Of a stretch of DNA of 64,000 nucleotides, positions 40,681 to 52,308 are shown piece by piece. The notes beneath the pieces were generated by a model that saw nothing but the letters and a program-made list of their open reading frames with translations, had not been told where the DNA came from and did not search any database. This DNA is from Neolewinella litorea (lineage in GTDB: Bacteria; Bacteroidota; Bacteroidia; Chitinophagales; Saprospiraceae). Every line of letters begins with the position of its first letter. Within the stretch, counting starts at the first letter, position 1. Position numbers and translations under genes: made by a program. The stretch covers positions 124,001 through 188,000 of the forward strand of contig NZ_SRSF01000002.1 of assembly GCF_004803465.1 (NCBI RefSeq). The letters are read 5' to 3'.

Positions 40681-41718
40681 CTAGCGGTCGTTCGCCAGCG
40701 GGCGGGCCTCCACCCCCGTGAAGGTCATTTTCACCGGCCGGATGGTGCCGTCCTCATTAAAGTATATGCGATCGATACAGGTGACACGGTGGTCGCGGTC
40801 TTCGTTCGGGATCGGCCGACGGTGGTAAACCATGTACCAGTCGTCGGTGTCCGGCACCCGGATGGCGCTGTTGTGACCTGCTCCGGTGGCGATGGTGGAG
40901 TCCGCCTCCAGAATGGTGCCCTGGCGGGGAAAGGGGCCCAGCGGCGAATCCGCCATCCCGTAGGCAACCTTGTAGGTGGCGTTGGTCCAGCCGCCTTCCG
41001 ACCACATCAGGTAGTAGATGCCCTTGCGGCGAAAAAGGAAGGGGCCCTCCACGTAGTTCTCCGGCGTGATCTCGTGGAAGAGCTGTCCGTCGTCCCAGGG
41101 TAGGAAGCCGGTGAAGTCCGCATTAAGCCGACCAATGTTGCAGTGCCCCCAGCCGCCGTAGTAGAAGTAGTGCGTGCCGTCTTCGTCGCGGTAGACGAAC
41201 TGGTCGATGGGCTGCGCGTCGTGGTAAAAGGTGTCGAGCAGCGGACCCCCGACGTGGTCGCGGTAGGGACCGGCGGGGTGATCCGCTACCGCCACCCCGA
41301 TGCCGCCGTGGTGATTGATGTCGTTGTCCGGATCCCAGCCGGGCCTACTGGGCCGCTGTACGTCGTTGCCCGCGAAGAAGAGGTAGTATTGACCGTCCTT
41401 CTCAATGGCCGCCGGCGCCCACAGGGCCTGCCGTACCCAGGGTACGATAGTGGTGTCCAGAATGCGTTCGTGCTTCGTCCAGGTCACCAGATCGGGGGAA
41501 GAAAAGGCATCGAGGTGCAACTGGTCGGTGTAGTCCGCCGAGTAGGTCGGAAAGATCCAGTACTCATCGTCAAAGACTACCGCCTCCGGGTCGGCGTACC
41601 ACCCGGGAAAGATGGGATTACCGGAGGTGGCCGGCTCGTCACCATTGGTGGTGGGGGCGGCCGTCTGACAGCCGAAAAGGATAAACAGTAAGCTGAGGGA
41701 GAACAGCGAGATACGCAC
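40681..41718 (-). CDS. GH43-family glycosidase lipoprotein
   Basis: The 345-residue protein has a lipoprotein signal (LFSLSLLFILFGC) and a five-bladed propeller of the GH43 type. GWYADPEAVVFDDEYWIFPT near residue 40 contains the catalytic base Asp, IDQFVYRDEDGTHYFYYGG the central Asp region, and NYVEGPFLFRRKGIYYLMWS the general acid Glu. Family members cleave arabinofuranosyl or xylosyl linkages, so plant or algal hemicellulose side chains are likely substrates. I use GTG 41718 since it places the signal peptide at the N-terminus. A perfect 16-bp palindrome lies 19 nt upstream. Confidence 0.88.
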   Translation of the reverse strand: MRISLFSLSLLFILFGCQTAAPTTNGDEPATSGNPIFPGWYADPEAVVFDDEYWIFPTYSADYTDQLHLDAFSSPDLVTWTKHERILDTTIVPWVRQALWAPAAIEKDGQYYLFFAGNDVQRPSRPGWDPDNDINHHGGIGVAVADHPAGPYRDHVGGPLLDTFYHDAQPIDQFVYRDEDGTHYFYYGGWGHCNIGRLNADFTGFLPWDDGQLFHEITPENYVEGPFLFRRKGIYYLMWSEGGWTNATYKVAYGMADSPLGPFPRQGTILEADSTIATGAGHNSAIRVPDTDDWYMVYHRRPIPNEDRDHRVTCIDRIYFNEDGTIRPVKMTFTGVEARPLANDR

Positions 41719-41736
41719 GACCAAGGTGAAACGAAT

Positions 41737-41752
41737 TTGGTGTCGACACCAA
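41737..41752. promoter_or_regulatory. palindromic operator candidate upstream of the GH43 gene
   Basis: TTGGTGTCGACACCAA is a perfect 16-bp palindrome with a central CG, like LacI/GalR-family operators. It ends 19 nt before the GTG start at 41718, a position suited to repressing the glycosidase gene. No LacI-type gene is in the window. Confidence 0.5.
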
Positions 41753-41801
41753 GATACACTACTCGGCATTCCGGCCATCACCGCCGCGCTCCGGAAACAA
41801 C

Positions 41802-41834
41802 AAGCCGCCGGTCTCCCGAAGGAGCCGGCGGCTT
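41802..41834 (-). terminator. terminator of the protease/propeller/barrel gene
   Basis: Ten-bp arms (41802-41811 and 41825-41834) with an inner CTCC/GGAG pair and a TTCG loop on the minus strand, followed by a short T-rich stretch, 50 nt past the stop at 41885. Confidence 0.75.
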
Positions 41835-41884
41835 ATGGGGCATTGTTGATCAGGGGTAATACCCTTGTCCGTAGTCCCGGTTGC

Positions 41885-44800
41885 TTACCAGCCCGGCAAC
41901 AAGTTCACCCCGAAGTTCCAGGAACCGCCCTGGATGAGGGGACGGGCCAGGTAGGGCTCCACCACGATCTGTCCGAAGACGTTCACGCGGGCGCTCACGC
42001 CGGCCGTAAAGATCGGCTGCACCCCGGGTCGCACCACGAAGGGCTCGCCGGTAGCGGGGTTGATGATGATCTCCCCGTCCTTGTCGAGGGTGTACTGCGG
42101 TCCGCTGAACTGGTTGAAGTCGGTGAAGGCCATACCCCCATCGATGAACAGGTTAAGATCGCTGAACAGGAATTTGGACTTGATCAGCGCCAGCTGCTCG
42201 GGGCCGGTGAAGGGAATCCGAAGTTCGAGGTTCGAGATCAGCAGTTTGCTGCCGATCAACTCGTTGATGTTGCGGCCGGCACCGTCCAGGGCATTGACGG
42301 CATCGTTGGCGTTCAGTCCACGCATGTACCAGGGGCTGCCCACGTAGAGCGGGAACAGGTCGTTGCCCTCACTGCCGTACCTTCCGTAGTGGAGGGCGCG
42401 GAAGGCCAGGGCCCCCTTGCCGAACCAGAGGTAGCGTCGGTAGTCGGCATTCACGGCGGTGAAGTTGAACTCACCGACGTACTGGTCGGCCCCCAGGCGG
42501 AACCGATGACCACGGATCGGCGCGGTGAGCCCGAAGTCGGCGTTGTCGCCCACCAGGGCTACGCCACCGTTCAGCAAACTGAAGCTTTCGCGCTCCAGGT
42601 CCTTGCGCCGCTCGGGCTGTACGCTCGTCTGGATGGGGAATCCGGTGACCGGATTGAAGAAGCGGGCGTACTCGTCAACCCGGTTGTTGTAGTGGCTGGC
42701 GCTCACGCTGCCCTCAAGGCGCAGGTTGGTGTTGAACGGCAGGGAGGCAAAGGCACCCACCTGGTTCTGGTACAGCCGGCTGATGATGTAGGGCGCATTG
42801 ATCAGGTTGACGTACTGGTCTTCGCCTACCTGGATTGAATCCATGAAGGGCGCGATGGTGCCGAAGTTGCGGTAAGGGATCCGGCTGAGACTAAAGCCGT
42901 AGTTCAGGCGTGTCTTGCGGTTGACCCAGGCGACGCTGCCGCCGAAGTCCGTGATCTCGCCGTTCATGCTCAGCGCGGTGAACAGCTGGTTGTTGCCCAG
43001 GATGTCGCTGAACAGCAGCTGTACGCCGCCGGCCAGTCCGGTAGTGGTACCGAATACCTGGTTGGTCCCGACACCGGCCCCGGCTCCGCCGCTGGCGTAG
43101 TCGAGCTTGAACTTCGGACGGTACTCCTGACGCGTAATCTCGTCGGAAGTGATCACGTCCTGCTTATCCATGTTCGTGAGCAGTTGGTCGACCACCAGCG
43201 TGGCCCGGCGGTTGAGGCGCGGCAGGGTGGCCGGCGTCAGGTCCACGGAATCCTTGTCCACGGGCAGGGCCTCCATGTTCTTGACCAGGGTGCCGTACAG
43301 CTTGTAGCCGTTCTGGTTGAAGTAGGTGTAGATCAGCCGGTTATTGCTCCGGTCGATGCTCATCGCCGGGGCGTAGTGGGTGATGCCGGATACGCCGGTG
43401 AGGAGGTCGGTCATCTGCTCCACGACGTCGGTGGCCGGATCGTAGCGGTAGATGTTGCGGAAGCCGTCGCGGTTGCTCAGGAAGTACAGCTTGCCGTCGG
43501 CACCCTCAATGGGGTTGAGGTTATCGGCACCGGGGAACACCTTGATCTCCCGGCTCTCGCGGGTGGCCACGTCCAGGGCGGCCAGGTTGAAGCGCAGGGC
43601 CCCGTGGGGGCGCTCCTGCAGTTGCATGCCCCGGGCGTCGGTGCTGAAGTAGATCGTTTGGCCGTCGGCCGACCAGCTGGGGTGGATCTCGCTGTAGATG
43701 TCGTTCGTCAGCTGAGTGGCCCGGCCGCTGCGCACGTCGATGGAGTACAGGTCGGGCTGCCCCTGCACCAGTCCGGACACCACGATGGACTGCCCGTCGG
43801 GCGACCAGCTCGGGAAGGTAAAGGCGGGCAGGCCTTCGACGCGAATCTCCCGCTTGGCCTTACCGCTCTCCACATCGGCAATGATGAGGATATTCTGGCC
43901 CTTGCTCACCCCTACGTAGGCAAATTGCTTGCTGTCGGGGCTCCACGTACCACTGTTCTCGATGTAGCTGATCTCGTCGACGTGCGACTTCAGCGAGGCG
44001 GTGCGGATCTTGCGGATCTTTTCCCCGGTGCGGGCGTCGGCCAGGAAGAGGTCGATGCTGAAGAGGTCCTGCTCCGAGAGGTAGATCATGTACTTGCCGT
44101 TCGGGCTGATCTCGGGCGATACGTTGATGCGGCCGCCGTTGTTGTCGGGGCCTACCAGTTCCTTGCCCACGAAGCGGTCGGTCTTGGCGTCGCCGATCTG
44201 CTCGCCGTAGGTCTTGCGCAGGGCGTCTTCCCAAAGGTCACTGAACTCTTCAAACTTGTAACCAAGTACCATTTCCGTGGCGCGCTCCAGTCCCCACTTG
44301 GCGGTGGCCCGGAAGTAGGGGTTGATTACCTCGTCGCCCTGCAGGCCGGTCACGAACGACCAGAAGGCCTGTCCGTAGCGGTAGGGAAAGTATCGTCCGC
44401 GGCTCAGATCCTTCAGACTGGGCACGTCGTCGTTGAGCACCGCGTCGCGCATCCACATGGCAGTAAAGGGATCCACGGAGCCGATGCTGAGGTACTCCGC
44501 CAGTCCCTCGACCATCCACAGGGGCAGTTTTTGCAGGTCGCGCAGACTGGTGCTGTCGCCGCGGATCACCATGTCGTACTGGAAGGCGTGCACGAGTTCG
44601 TGGCCCAGTACGTGGTGGGTCTGGGCATTGGTGTGGGCTACGGGCAGCACCACGCGGTTCTTGAAGGCTTCGGTGACCCCGCCGGTGCCGGAGCCAATGG
44701 GGCCGCTGATGGCGTTGGTCTGCTGGAAGTCCGCGTGGTTCGCGTAGATAATCATCGGGTTTTTGAAGTCGATGGTATCCCGCAGGACCAGCTGGTGTAT

Positions 44801-45013
44801 GCGGTACCATTCCTCACTGTCGTTGAGGAAGTTCTTCAGCCACTCTTCGTTGTCGATGTAGGTGTACAATTCGAAGTGGGGCGACTGATAAACGTCGAAT
44901 TCGAAGTTCTCGTAATTCGGTTTATTTTGCCCAAAGGAATTGAATCCCTGGCCGGGCAGGGCGAGCGGCAGCGCCATGAGCGCGGCCATCAGGCTGAGGT
45001 ATATGGATTTCAT
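41885..45013 (-). CDS. gluzincin peptidase + TolB-like propeller + Omp85-like barrel protein
   Basis: The 1042-residue exported protein has a signal peptide (SLMAALMALPLALPGQ), an N-terminal gluzincin-like domain (about 20-280) with HHVLGHELVHAFQYDM (HExxH) and, 20-odd residues later, WMVEGLAEYLS supplying the third zinc ligand Glu. A TolB-like WD40/PD40 propeller follows (about 300-620; repeats ending SWSPDGQSIVVSG, SWSADGQTIYFST), then a C-terminal Omp85/BamA-type barrel (about 660-1042), ending in VEPYLARPLIQGGSWNFGVN. It should lie in the outer membrane with protease and propeller in the periplasm. The three-domain order resembles Bacteroidota biopolymer transporter Tol annotations; the substrate is unknown. 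Confidence 0.82.
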   Translation of the reverse strand: MKSIYLSLMAALMALPLALPGQGFNSFGQNKPNYENFEFDVYQSPHFELYTYIDNEEWLKNFLNDSEEWYRIHQLVLRDTIDFKNPMIIYANHADFQQTNAISGPIGSGTGGVTEAFKNRVVLPVAHTNAQTHHVLGHELVHAFQYDMVIRGDSTSLRDLQKLPLWMVEGLAEYLSIGSVDPFTAMWMRDAVLNDDVPSLKDLSRGRYFPYRYGQAFWSFVTGLQGDEVINPYFRATAKWGLERATEMVLGYKFEEFSDLWEDALRKTYGEQIGDAKTDRFVGKELVGPDNNGGRINVSPEISPNGKYMIYLSEQDLFSIDLFLADARTGEKIRKIRTASLKSHVDEISYIENSGTWSPDSKQFAYVGVSKGQNILIIADVESGKAKREIRVEGLPAFTFPSWSPDGQSIVVSGLVQGQPDLYSIDVRSGRATQLTNDIYSEIHPSWSADGQTIYFSTDARGMQLQERPHGALRFNLAALDVATRESREIKVFPGADNLNPIEGADGKLYFLSNRDGFRNIYRYDPATDVVEQMTDLLTGVSGITHYAPAMSIDRSNNRLIYTYFNQNGYKLYGTLVKNMEALPVDKDSVDLTPATLPRLNRRATLVVDQLLTNMDKQDVITSDEITRQEYRPKFKLDYASGGAGAGVGTNQVFGTTTGLAGGVQLLFSDILGNNQLFTALSMNGEITDFGGSVAWVNRKTRLNYGFSLSRIPYRNFGTIAPFMDSIQVGEDQYVNLINAPYIISRLYQNQVGAFASLPFNTNLRLEGSVSASHYNNRVDEYARFFNPVTGFPIQTSVQPERRKDLERESFSLLNGGVALVGDNADFGLTAPIRGHRFRLGADQYVGEFNFTAVNADYRRYLWFGKGALAFRALHYGRYGSEGNDLFPLYVGSPWYMRGLNANDAVNALDGAGRNINELIGSKLLISNLELRIPFTGPEQLALIKSKFLFSDLNLFIDGGMAFTDFNQFSGPQYTLDKDGEIIINPATGEPFVVRPGVQPIFTAGVSARVNVFGQIVVEPYLARPLIQGGSWNFGVNLLPGW

Positions 45014-45346
45014 CGGATGCACTGGTCTTATGGGAATACTTTCACTGTAATGACACCCGCTAGACGCATCTCCCCCCAAGCCACGCTTGTCGTATAGACT
45101 TAACAAAACGTTATTTTCAGGGGTTCGGCGGCGGCGCGCGGGTGCCGGAGCTGGTAGCTGATGCCGGCGGCTGTGGTTTTCCGGCAGTTTACCCGAGGCC
45201 GCTTCGGTTTACCCCATTTCGCGGATTTAGCCGACGGATCCACCGACCCGGCGGCTTGTCCGGTTGGCGGGCACCCGCGCTCCGCCGCCCCCGCCCGCGC
45301 GCCACCTTTTCTAAACCAGGCAGACAATCCGCGGTTGAACCATGCA
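45014..45346. other. 333-nt divergent intergenic region with a GC-rich inverted repeat
   Basis: No gene is visible. A 20-bp inverted repeat with one mismatch (45127-45146 and 45270-45289) flanks 123 nt without coding signal. The DNA near 45014-45120 is AT-richer and should hold the promoter of the protease/propeller/barrel gene. Confidence 0.55.
45127..45289. repeat. inverted pair of the GCGCGGGTGCC repeat
   Basis: Arms 45127-45146 and 45270-45289 share the dispersed GC-rich motif (GGCGGCGGnGCGCGGGTGCC). Further copies occur at 11644-11665 (in the AsmA-like gene; 22 nt identical to 45127-45148) and 56852-56870, with shorter forms near 1424 and 36260. Confidence 0.6.
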
Positions 45347-47146
<1,800 letters not shown>

Positions 47147-47150
47147 TTGT

Positions 47151-47194
47151 TTAGGCTATTAGTTCTTTAGGCTATTAGGCTATTAGTTCTTTAG
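47151..47194. repeat. TTAG-rich repeats between convergent genes
   Basis: TTAGGCTATTAGTTCTTTAG (47151-47170) is followed by GCTATTAG and a second GCTATTAGTTCTTTAG (47179-47194). Positions 47161-47178 match 8727-8744 at 17 of 18 bases. The tract separates the GH15 and ABC transporter stops. Confidence 0.65.
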
Positions 47195-47204
47195 GGGGGG
47201 CGCA

Positions 47205-49037
47205 TCATCGGTAGCCGGCGGCCTGCAGGTCGAAAAGTTCGGCGTAGCGGCCTCCGAGGGCGATAAGTTCTTCGTGGCTGCCTTCTTCGACCAGTCCGCC
47301 ATACTCGAGGAAAAGGATGTGATCGGCCATGCGGACGGTGCTGAAGCGGTGGCTGATCAGGACGGCGGTTTTGCCTTCGATCAGGGCGGTGAAACGCTGG
47401 AAGACCTCGTATTCCGCACGGGCATCCAGGGCACTGGTGGGCTCGTCTAGGATAAGCAGCTGGGCGTCGCGCATGTAGGCCCGGGCGAGGGCGATCTTTT
47501 GCCACTGTCCGCCGCTTAGGTCGACGGAGTTGGCGAAGCGCCGGCCGAGCAACTGGTCGTAGCCGTCGGGCAGCGAATCCACTACCTCCTCGGCGAGGGA
47601 TTTGCGGGCACTGTCGGTTATGCGGGCCTCGTTTTCGCTTTCCTCCACCCGACCTACTACGATGTTCTCGCGGGCCGTCATCTGGTAACGGAAGAAGTCC
47701 TGAAAAATCACGCCCACGTTGTCGCGCAGGGAAGTGATCTCATACTCCCGCAGGTCGCGACCGTCGAGCAGGATGCGCCCTTCGGACGGCTCGTAGAGAC
47801 GGGCCAGCAGCTTCACCAGGGTGGTTTTGCCGGCGCCGTTCTCCCCCACCAGGGCCACCTTCTCCCCCGCCGGTAAGCGGAACGACAGGTTGCGGATGGC
47901 GTATTTCTCGCTGTTGGGGTATTTGAAGCTAACATTCTGAAATTCCCACCCCTCCTTGACTACCTCGGGGAAGGGAATGGCACCTTCCCGGTCGGCGATG
48001 TTGGGGCGGATGGCGAAGAAATCGAAGAGGTCCTGGAGATAAAGGGCGTTCTCCCCGATCGTGGAAAAGCGCGAGAGGATGGTTTGCAGGCCGGTCTGCA
48101 TACGCCGAAAAGCCCCCGCAAGGAAGGTAAGCGAACCCACCGTGATCACTCCGTTGATGGTCTGAAAGATGATGAGCACGTAGGCGCCGTAGTAGGTGAT
48201 CGAACTGATCGCGCTGAAGAAAGCCCCCCACCCCGCTCGCCGGATGGCCAGCTTGCGGTTGACGTGGTAGTACTTCATGGACAGTTCCCGGAAGCGCTCC
48301 GTGATGAAGTCGGCCAGTCCGAAGATCTTCACCTCCTTGGCGGTAATGTCGCTGGCCCCGATGTAGCGCAGGTAATCCAGCTCCCGACGCTCGGGCGTCC
48401 AGCTGCGGGTCAGGCTGTAGGCTTGCTGATTGAAGTAATTCTCCTGCACGAAACTGGGGATCACGGCCACCACCAGCAGCAAGATGAGCCAGGGATTGAA
48501 GGCGGCTACGCTGACGCCCAGCACCACCAGGGTTACCGTGCTCTGAAACTGCGCCAGAAGTTGTGAGATCAGGGTCGAGCGTCCGGTAGTCTGCCGGCGG
48601 GCGCGTTCCATTTTGTCGTAAAATTCGGAATCCTCGAAATGGTAGAGATCGAGGATCGCGGCGTGCCGCATGAGGTCGACGCTGGCCTGGTTGGTATAGA
48701 GGTCGCCGAGCAGGCTGTCGACCAGGTTGATGCCGCGACTAAGCAGGTCAGAGGCCAGTGCCAGCACCAATTCCAGGGCGATCATCTTCCAGAGAAAGGT
48801 GGTATCGCCGGTGCCTTCGATGATGAACAGCACTTCGTCGATGATCAGCTTACCGACGTAGAGGATGGCGGTGGGCAGGGCGGCCTGCAGCACCCGCAGC
48901 ACGATGTTGGTTACCGTAAGGGAGGGGCTCGTTTTCCAGATCAGCCGGAAGAACGGGGGAATGTTCCGTAGTGCGGTGAGTTGGTCGCGCCAGGTTCTTT
49001 CTTCAGGGGTTCTGCCGCGACTTCGTGCTGGTGGCAT
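47205..49037 (-). CDS. ABC transporter, fused permease and ATPase (exporter type)
   Basis: The 610-residue protein has a six-helix type I exporter membrane domain (about 25-330) and an ATPase domain with Walker A GENGAGKTTLVKLLARLYEP near 396, signature LSGGQWQKIALARAYM near 503, and Walker B LLILDEPTSALDARAEY. The half-transporter should act as a homodimer exporting lipids, peptides or drugs. TAGCTTG (49040-49046) lies only 2 nt before the ATG, another leaderless-type start. Downstream are TTAG repeats shared with the uspA-parE gap. Confidence 0.92.
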   Translation of the reverse strand: MPPARSRGRTPEERTWRDQLTALRNIPPFFRLIWKTSPSLTVTNIVLRVLQAALPTAILYVGKLIIDEVLFIIEGTGDTTFLWKMIALELVLALASDLLSRGINLVDSLLGDLYTNQASVDLMRHAAILDLYHFEDSEFYDKMERARRQTTGRSTLISQLLAQFQSTVTLVVLGVSVAAFNPWLILLLVVAVIPSFVQENYFNQQAYSLTRSWTPERRELDYLRYIGASDITAKEVKIFGLADFITERFRELSMKYYHVNRKLAIRRAGWGAFFSAISSITYYGAYVLIIFQTINGVITVGSLTFLAGAFRRMQTGLQTILSRFSTIGENALYLQDLFDFFAIRPNIADREGAIPFPEVVKEGWEFQNVSFKYPNSEKYAIRNLSFRLPAGEKVALVGENGAGKTTLVKLLARLYEPSEGRILLDGRDLREYEITSLRDNVGVIFQDFFRYQMTARENIVVGRVEESENEARITDSARKSLAEEVVDSLPDGYDQLLGRRFANSVDLSGGQWQKIALARAYMRDAQLLILDEPTSALDARAEYEVFQRFTALIEGKTAVLISHRFSTVRMADHILFLEYGGLVEEGSHEELIALGGRYAELFDLQAAGYR

Positions 49038-49082
49038 GGCAAGCTAACAGCGGGTCAGGGGCGGAGGTTGCCGGGGTAACGG

Positions 49083-49730
49083 CTAGTCGTCCTTGCGCTT
49101 GAAATCGCCGCGCTTCCACCCGTCGAAGAACTGTTTCCAGGCAATGGGGCTGAAGATGTTCATGGGGGGCCTCTGGCCGATGTAGTAGGTCTGCCGGGCC
49201 TGCTGGCGCAGGTAGTAACTGCTGTTCTCGGCACCGGAGCGCGGCACGCTTTCCTGCAGGCGCTCGAGCTTGTCGGCCGAGAGGTTCTCCGAGGCGCGGC
49301 TTTGCAGTTCGGGGGTGACGTCCATGGCCAGGAACTCCAGCTTAAAGTGCTCGCGGCTGGGCCAGGGAAAGACCACCGCCTCGGGCAAGTCGATGGCGTT
49401 GTAGGTCATGAGTTGCACCAGGCTGTACTTGTCGTCTTCCAGGGCGGGGTCGATGACGAACTCCACGTCGTCGTAGCCCAGAGCGCTGAAGAGGATCGTA
49501 TCACCCTTGTGGGCCACGATGCTGAAGAAGCCTTCCAGGTTGGCGTAGGTACCGCGGCCGTCGTTCTTGATCAGTACGGTAGCGTAGGGCACGGGCTGCA
49601 GCTGGCTGTTGGTCCCGTCCAGGACCATACCGGAAAATTGTACCAGGGGTTCCCCGTTCTGGTCGACAAGCTGGGCGTGGGCCACGGAAGTGAAGCCGAA
49701 ACAGAGCAGGAGGAAAAGCAGGTACTTCAT
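49083..49730 (-). CDS. CarboxypepD-regulatory-like domain exported protein
   Basis: The 215-residue protein has a signal peptide (MKYLLFLLLCFGFTSVAHAQ) and a transthyretin-like CarboxypepD-reg domain (about 30-125; FSGMVLDGTNSQLQPVPYAT, GYDDVEFVIDPALEDDKYSL). A C-terminal helical part (ENLSADKLERLQESV, WKQFFDGWKRGD) has no known match. It is likely periplasmic. It lies 76 nt downstream of lon on the same strand, and both could be on one transcript. The frame is open to 49865, overlapping the lon 3' end, but ATG 49730 places the signal peptide correctly. Confidence 0.78.
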   Translation of the reverse strand: MKYLLFLLLCFGFTSVAHAQLVDQNGEPLVQFSGMVLDGTNSQLQPVPYATVLIKNDGRGTYANLEGFFSIVAHKGDTILFSALGYDDVEFVIDPALEDDKYSLVQLMTYNAIDLPEAVVFPWPSREHFKLEFLAMDVTPELQSRASENLSADKLERLQESVPRSGAENSSYYLRQQARQTYYIGQRPPMNIFSPIAWKQFFDGWKRGDFKRKDD

Positions 49731-49806
49731 AAGCGGGGAGAACGTAACTCGCGATAAGGACGCGCTCGCCGCGCCCGGGGTTGGGTGCCCCGAAGATGTT
49801 AACGAT

Positions 49807-52224
49807 TTATTTATCGTCCGGGTTGTGGGCTTCCTGAGGGGCCAGGGCCAGGTCGAGCACTTCAAGCATGGTGTCTACGTAGCTCACTTCCAGGCCCTTG
49901 AGGTAACGGGGCTCTACCTCGCGGACGTGCCGTTCGTTGGACCGGCTCAGGATGACCTGCTTCATACCGGCGCGGCGGGCGGCCAACAGTTTCTCCTTAA
50001 TACCCCCCACGGGCAGCACGCGGCCGCGCAGGGTGATTTCGCCCGACATGGCCAGATAGGGCCGAATGGGGCGGTTGGTAAAGGCGCTGGCCATGGCCGT
50101 CAGCATGGTAATGCCCGCGCTGGGCCCGTCCTTGGGCGTGGCGCCCTCGGGTACGTGCAGGTGCAGGTCCTGCGACTTCAGGGCCTCTTGCTCAATGCCG
50201 ATCCGGGCCGCGTTGGCGCGCAGGTAAGAGCGGGCCGTGGTGGCGCTTTCCTTCATCACGGTACCCAGATTACCGGTTTGCTGCAGGCTCCCCTTGCCGG
50301 GGCTCAGGCTGGCCTCCACGAAGAGGATCTCACCCCCCACCTGCGTCCAGGCCAGTCCGATGGCGATGCCCGGCTGGTTGCCGACGCGGTACGGTTCGCG
50401 CTCGAAGATGCGGGGGCCCAGCACCTCTTCCAGCGCTTCCTTTTCGATCTTGACCGTTTCCTCGCCTTCCATAGCAATGCCCTTGGCTGCGTGGCGCATG
50501 AGGCCCGCGATCTGTCGGTCCAGGGAGCGTACCCCGCTTTCCCGGGTGTAGCCGTCGATGACTTCGCGAAGGGTGGCCACCGGTATTTTCACTTGCCGCG
50601 ACTTGAGGCCGTGGGCTTCGCGCTGCTTAGGCACCAGGTGGCGCTTGGCGATTTCCAGTTTTTCCTCGGTCGAGTAGCCGCTCAGGCGGATGATCTCCAT
50701 ACGGTCGCGCAGCGCGGGCTGGATGGACTGCAGGCTGTTGGCGGTGGCGATGAAGAGCACCTTGCTCAGGTCGACGTCCAGGTCGAGGTAGTTGTCGTGG
50801 AAAGTGGAATTCTGCTCGGGGTCGAGCACCTCCAGCAGGGCCGAGGAGGGATCGCCGCGGTGGCTCTGCCCGATCTTGTCGATTTCGTCGAGGATGAACA
50901 CCGGATTGGCGCTGCCGACCTTGCGCAACGACTGTACGATGCGGCCGGGCATGGCGCCGATGTAGGTCTTGCGGTGGCCCCGGATCTCGCTCTCATCGTG
51001 GAGGCCGCCGAGGCTGATGCGGACGAACTTGCGGCCCAGGGCGTGGGCGATGCTCTTGCCCAGACTGGTCTTACCCACGCCGGGAGGGCCGAGCAGCATC
51101 AGGATGGGGGCGGTCATGTCGCCCTTCAGTTTTAGTACGGCGAGGTGTCCCAGGATGCGGTCCTTGATCTTTTCCAGGCCGTAGTGGTCGTTATCCAGTA
51201 CGCGGGCTACCGATTTGAGGTCGAAGTTGTCCTCCGTGTATTCCTGCCACGGCAGGTCGAGCAGCATTTCCAGGTAGGAGAGTTGGACGCTGAATTCCGC
51301 CACCTGGGGATTCATGCGCTTGAGGCGGACGAGCTCCCGGTCGAAGGTCTGGGCGACCTCCCGCGGCCATTTTTTCTCTTCGGCGCGGGCCTCGAGCTCG
51401 CTGATTTGCTGGTCGTTGGGATTTTCGCCGAGCTCGTCCTGGATAGCCTTGATCTGCTGGTTCAGGAAGTACTGCCGCTGCTGCTGTTCGATGTCGCCGC
51501 GGGTCTTGTTCTCGATCTGGTCGCGGAGTTCCAGGATATGGAGTTCACGGCGCAATTCGTTGAGCACGCCCTCGGCCTTTTCGGCCAGGCCGTTGGTTTC
51601 CAGCAGCTGTTGCTTGGCCTTCATCTCGGCGTTGAGGTTGCTGGCGATGAAGTTCAGCAACTGGCTGGGCCGGTTGATGTTGTCGAGCATCACGCGCGCT
51701 TCGGTCGGGATATTCGGACTCAGTTCCACGGCCCGCACGGCCATGTCGCGGATGCTGTCGACCGTAGCCTGAAAGGTCATTTCCTCGCTCGGCTCCTCGT
51801 ATTCCAGGGGTTCGATGGTTCCGGCCATGAAGGGGGCCTCCTGGGTCACGGAGGTCCGGCGTACGCGTTGCCCGCCCCGCAACACGGCGGTGAGGCTGCC
51901 GTCGGGCATCCGCAGCATTTTCAGGATGCGGGCCAGGGTGCCTACCTCGTAGAGGTCCTTGACCTCGGGTTCTTCCACGTTCAGGTCGCGCTGGGCGAAG
52001 ACGGCCACCAGGCGGTTTCCTTCGGCGGCTTTGTTGACGGCATTGATGGAGCGGTCGCGGCCGATGTTGATCGGGGTGACGATGGTCGGGAAGAGTACGG
52101 CGTTCTTCAACGCCAGGATGGGTATGGGGCTGGGTGTATCGCTGTCCACGAGCTCCTCATCCCCGTCCTCGAGGCCCAGGAAGGGCAGCATGTCCGGGTC
52201 GTCGTCAATTCCTCGTTTGTCCAT
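49807..52224 (-). CDS. lon: ATP-dependent protease La (Lon)
   Basis: The 805-residue protease has the N-terminal LAN domain (about 30-230; [20 protein letters not shown]), coiled middle region, AAA+ module with Walker [19 protein letters not shown] near 378 and Walker [13 protein letters not shown], and the serine-lysine protease domain with [17 protein letters not shown] (Ser about 700) and [19 protein letters not shown] (Lys about 742). It degrades misfolded and regulatory proteins. ATG 52224 is chosen over 52284. A TACCTTTG box at 52282-52289 gives a leader near 55 nt. Confidence 0.96.
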   Translation of the reverse strand: MDKRGIDDDPDMLPFLGLEDGDEELVDSDTPSPIPILALKNAVLFPTIVTPINIGRDRSINAVNKAAEGNRLVAVFAQRDLNVEEPEVKDLYEVGTLARILKMLRMPDGSLTAVLRGGQRVRRTSVTQEAPFMAGTIEPLEYEEPSEEMTFQATVDSIRDMAVRAVELSPNIPTEARVMLDNINRPSQLLNFIASNLNAEMKAKQQLLETNGLAEKAEGVLNELRRELHILELRDQIENKTRGDIEQQQRQYFLNQQIKAIQDELGENPNDQQISELEARAEEKKWPREVAQTFDRELVRLKRMNPQVAEFSVQLSYLEMLLDLPWQEYTEDNFDLKSVARVLDNDHYGLEKIKDRILGHLAVLKLKGDMTAPILMLLGPPGVGKTSLGKSIAHALGRKFVRISLGGLHDESEIRGHRKTYIGAMPGRIVQSLRKVGSANPVFILDEIDKIGQSHRGDPSSALLEVLDPEQNSTFHDNYLDLDVDLSKVLFIATANSLQSIQPALRDRMEIIRLSGYSTEEKLEIAKRHLVPKQREAHGLKSRQVKIPVATLREVIDGYTRESGVRSLDRQIAGLMRHAAKGIAMEGEETVKIEKEALEEVLGPRIFEREPYRVGNQPGIAIGLAWTQVGGEILFVEASLSPGKGSLQQTGNLGTVMKESATTARSYLRANAARIGIEQEALKSQDLHLHVPEGATPKDGPSAGITMLTAMASAFTNRPIRPYLAMSGEITLRGRVLPVGGIKEKLLAARRAGMKQVILSRSNERHVREVEPRYLKGLEVSYVDTMLEVLDLALAPQEAHNPDDK

Positions 52225-52281
52225 CTGTATCGTAATCTTTGGTCGGCCCACGGTATATCCTTTGCGGTCAGTTGCAAGGGG

Positions 52282-52289
52282 CAAAGGTA
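52282..52289 (-). promoter_or_regulatory. -7 box of lon
   Basis: Perfect TACCTTTG on the minus strand, 57 nt before the ATG at 52224. It overlaps the alternative upstream start at 52284, which argues against it. Confidence 0.6.
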
Positions 52290-52308
52290 AGGAAGGATAC
52301 GGCGATGG

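Noticed and set aside
42060-42347. 95-residue plus-strand frame
   Set aside because: Lies fully inside the barrel coding region on the opposite strand, with no independent start signal.
43184-45097. 637-residue plus-strand frame
   Set aside because: Antisense of the protease/propeller/barrel gene; no domain recognised and repeated His/Val/Gly composition typical of shadows.
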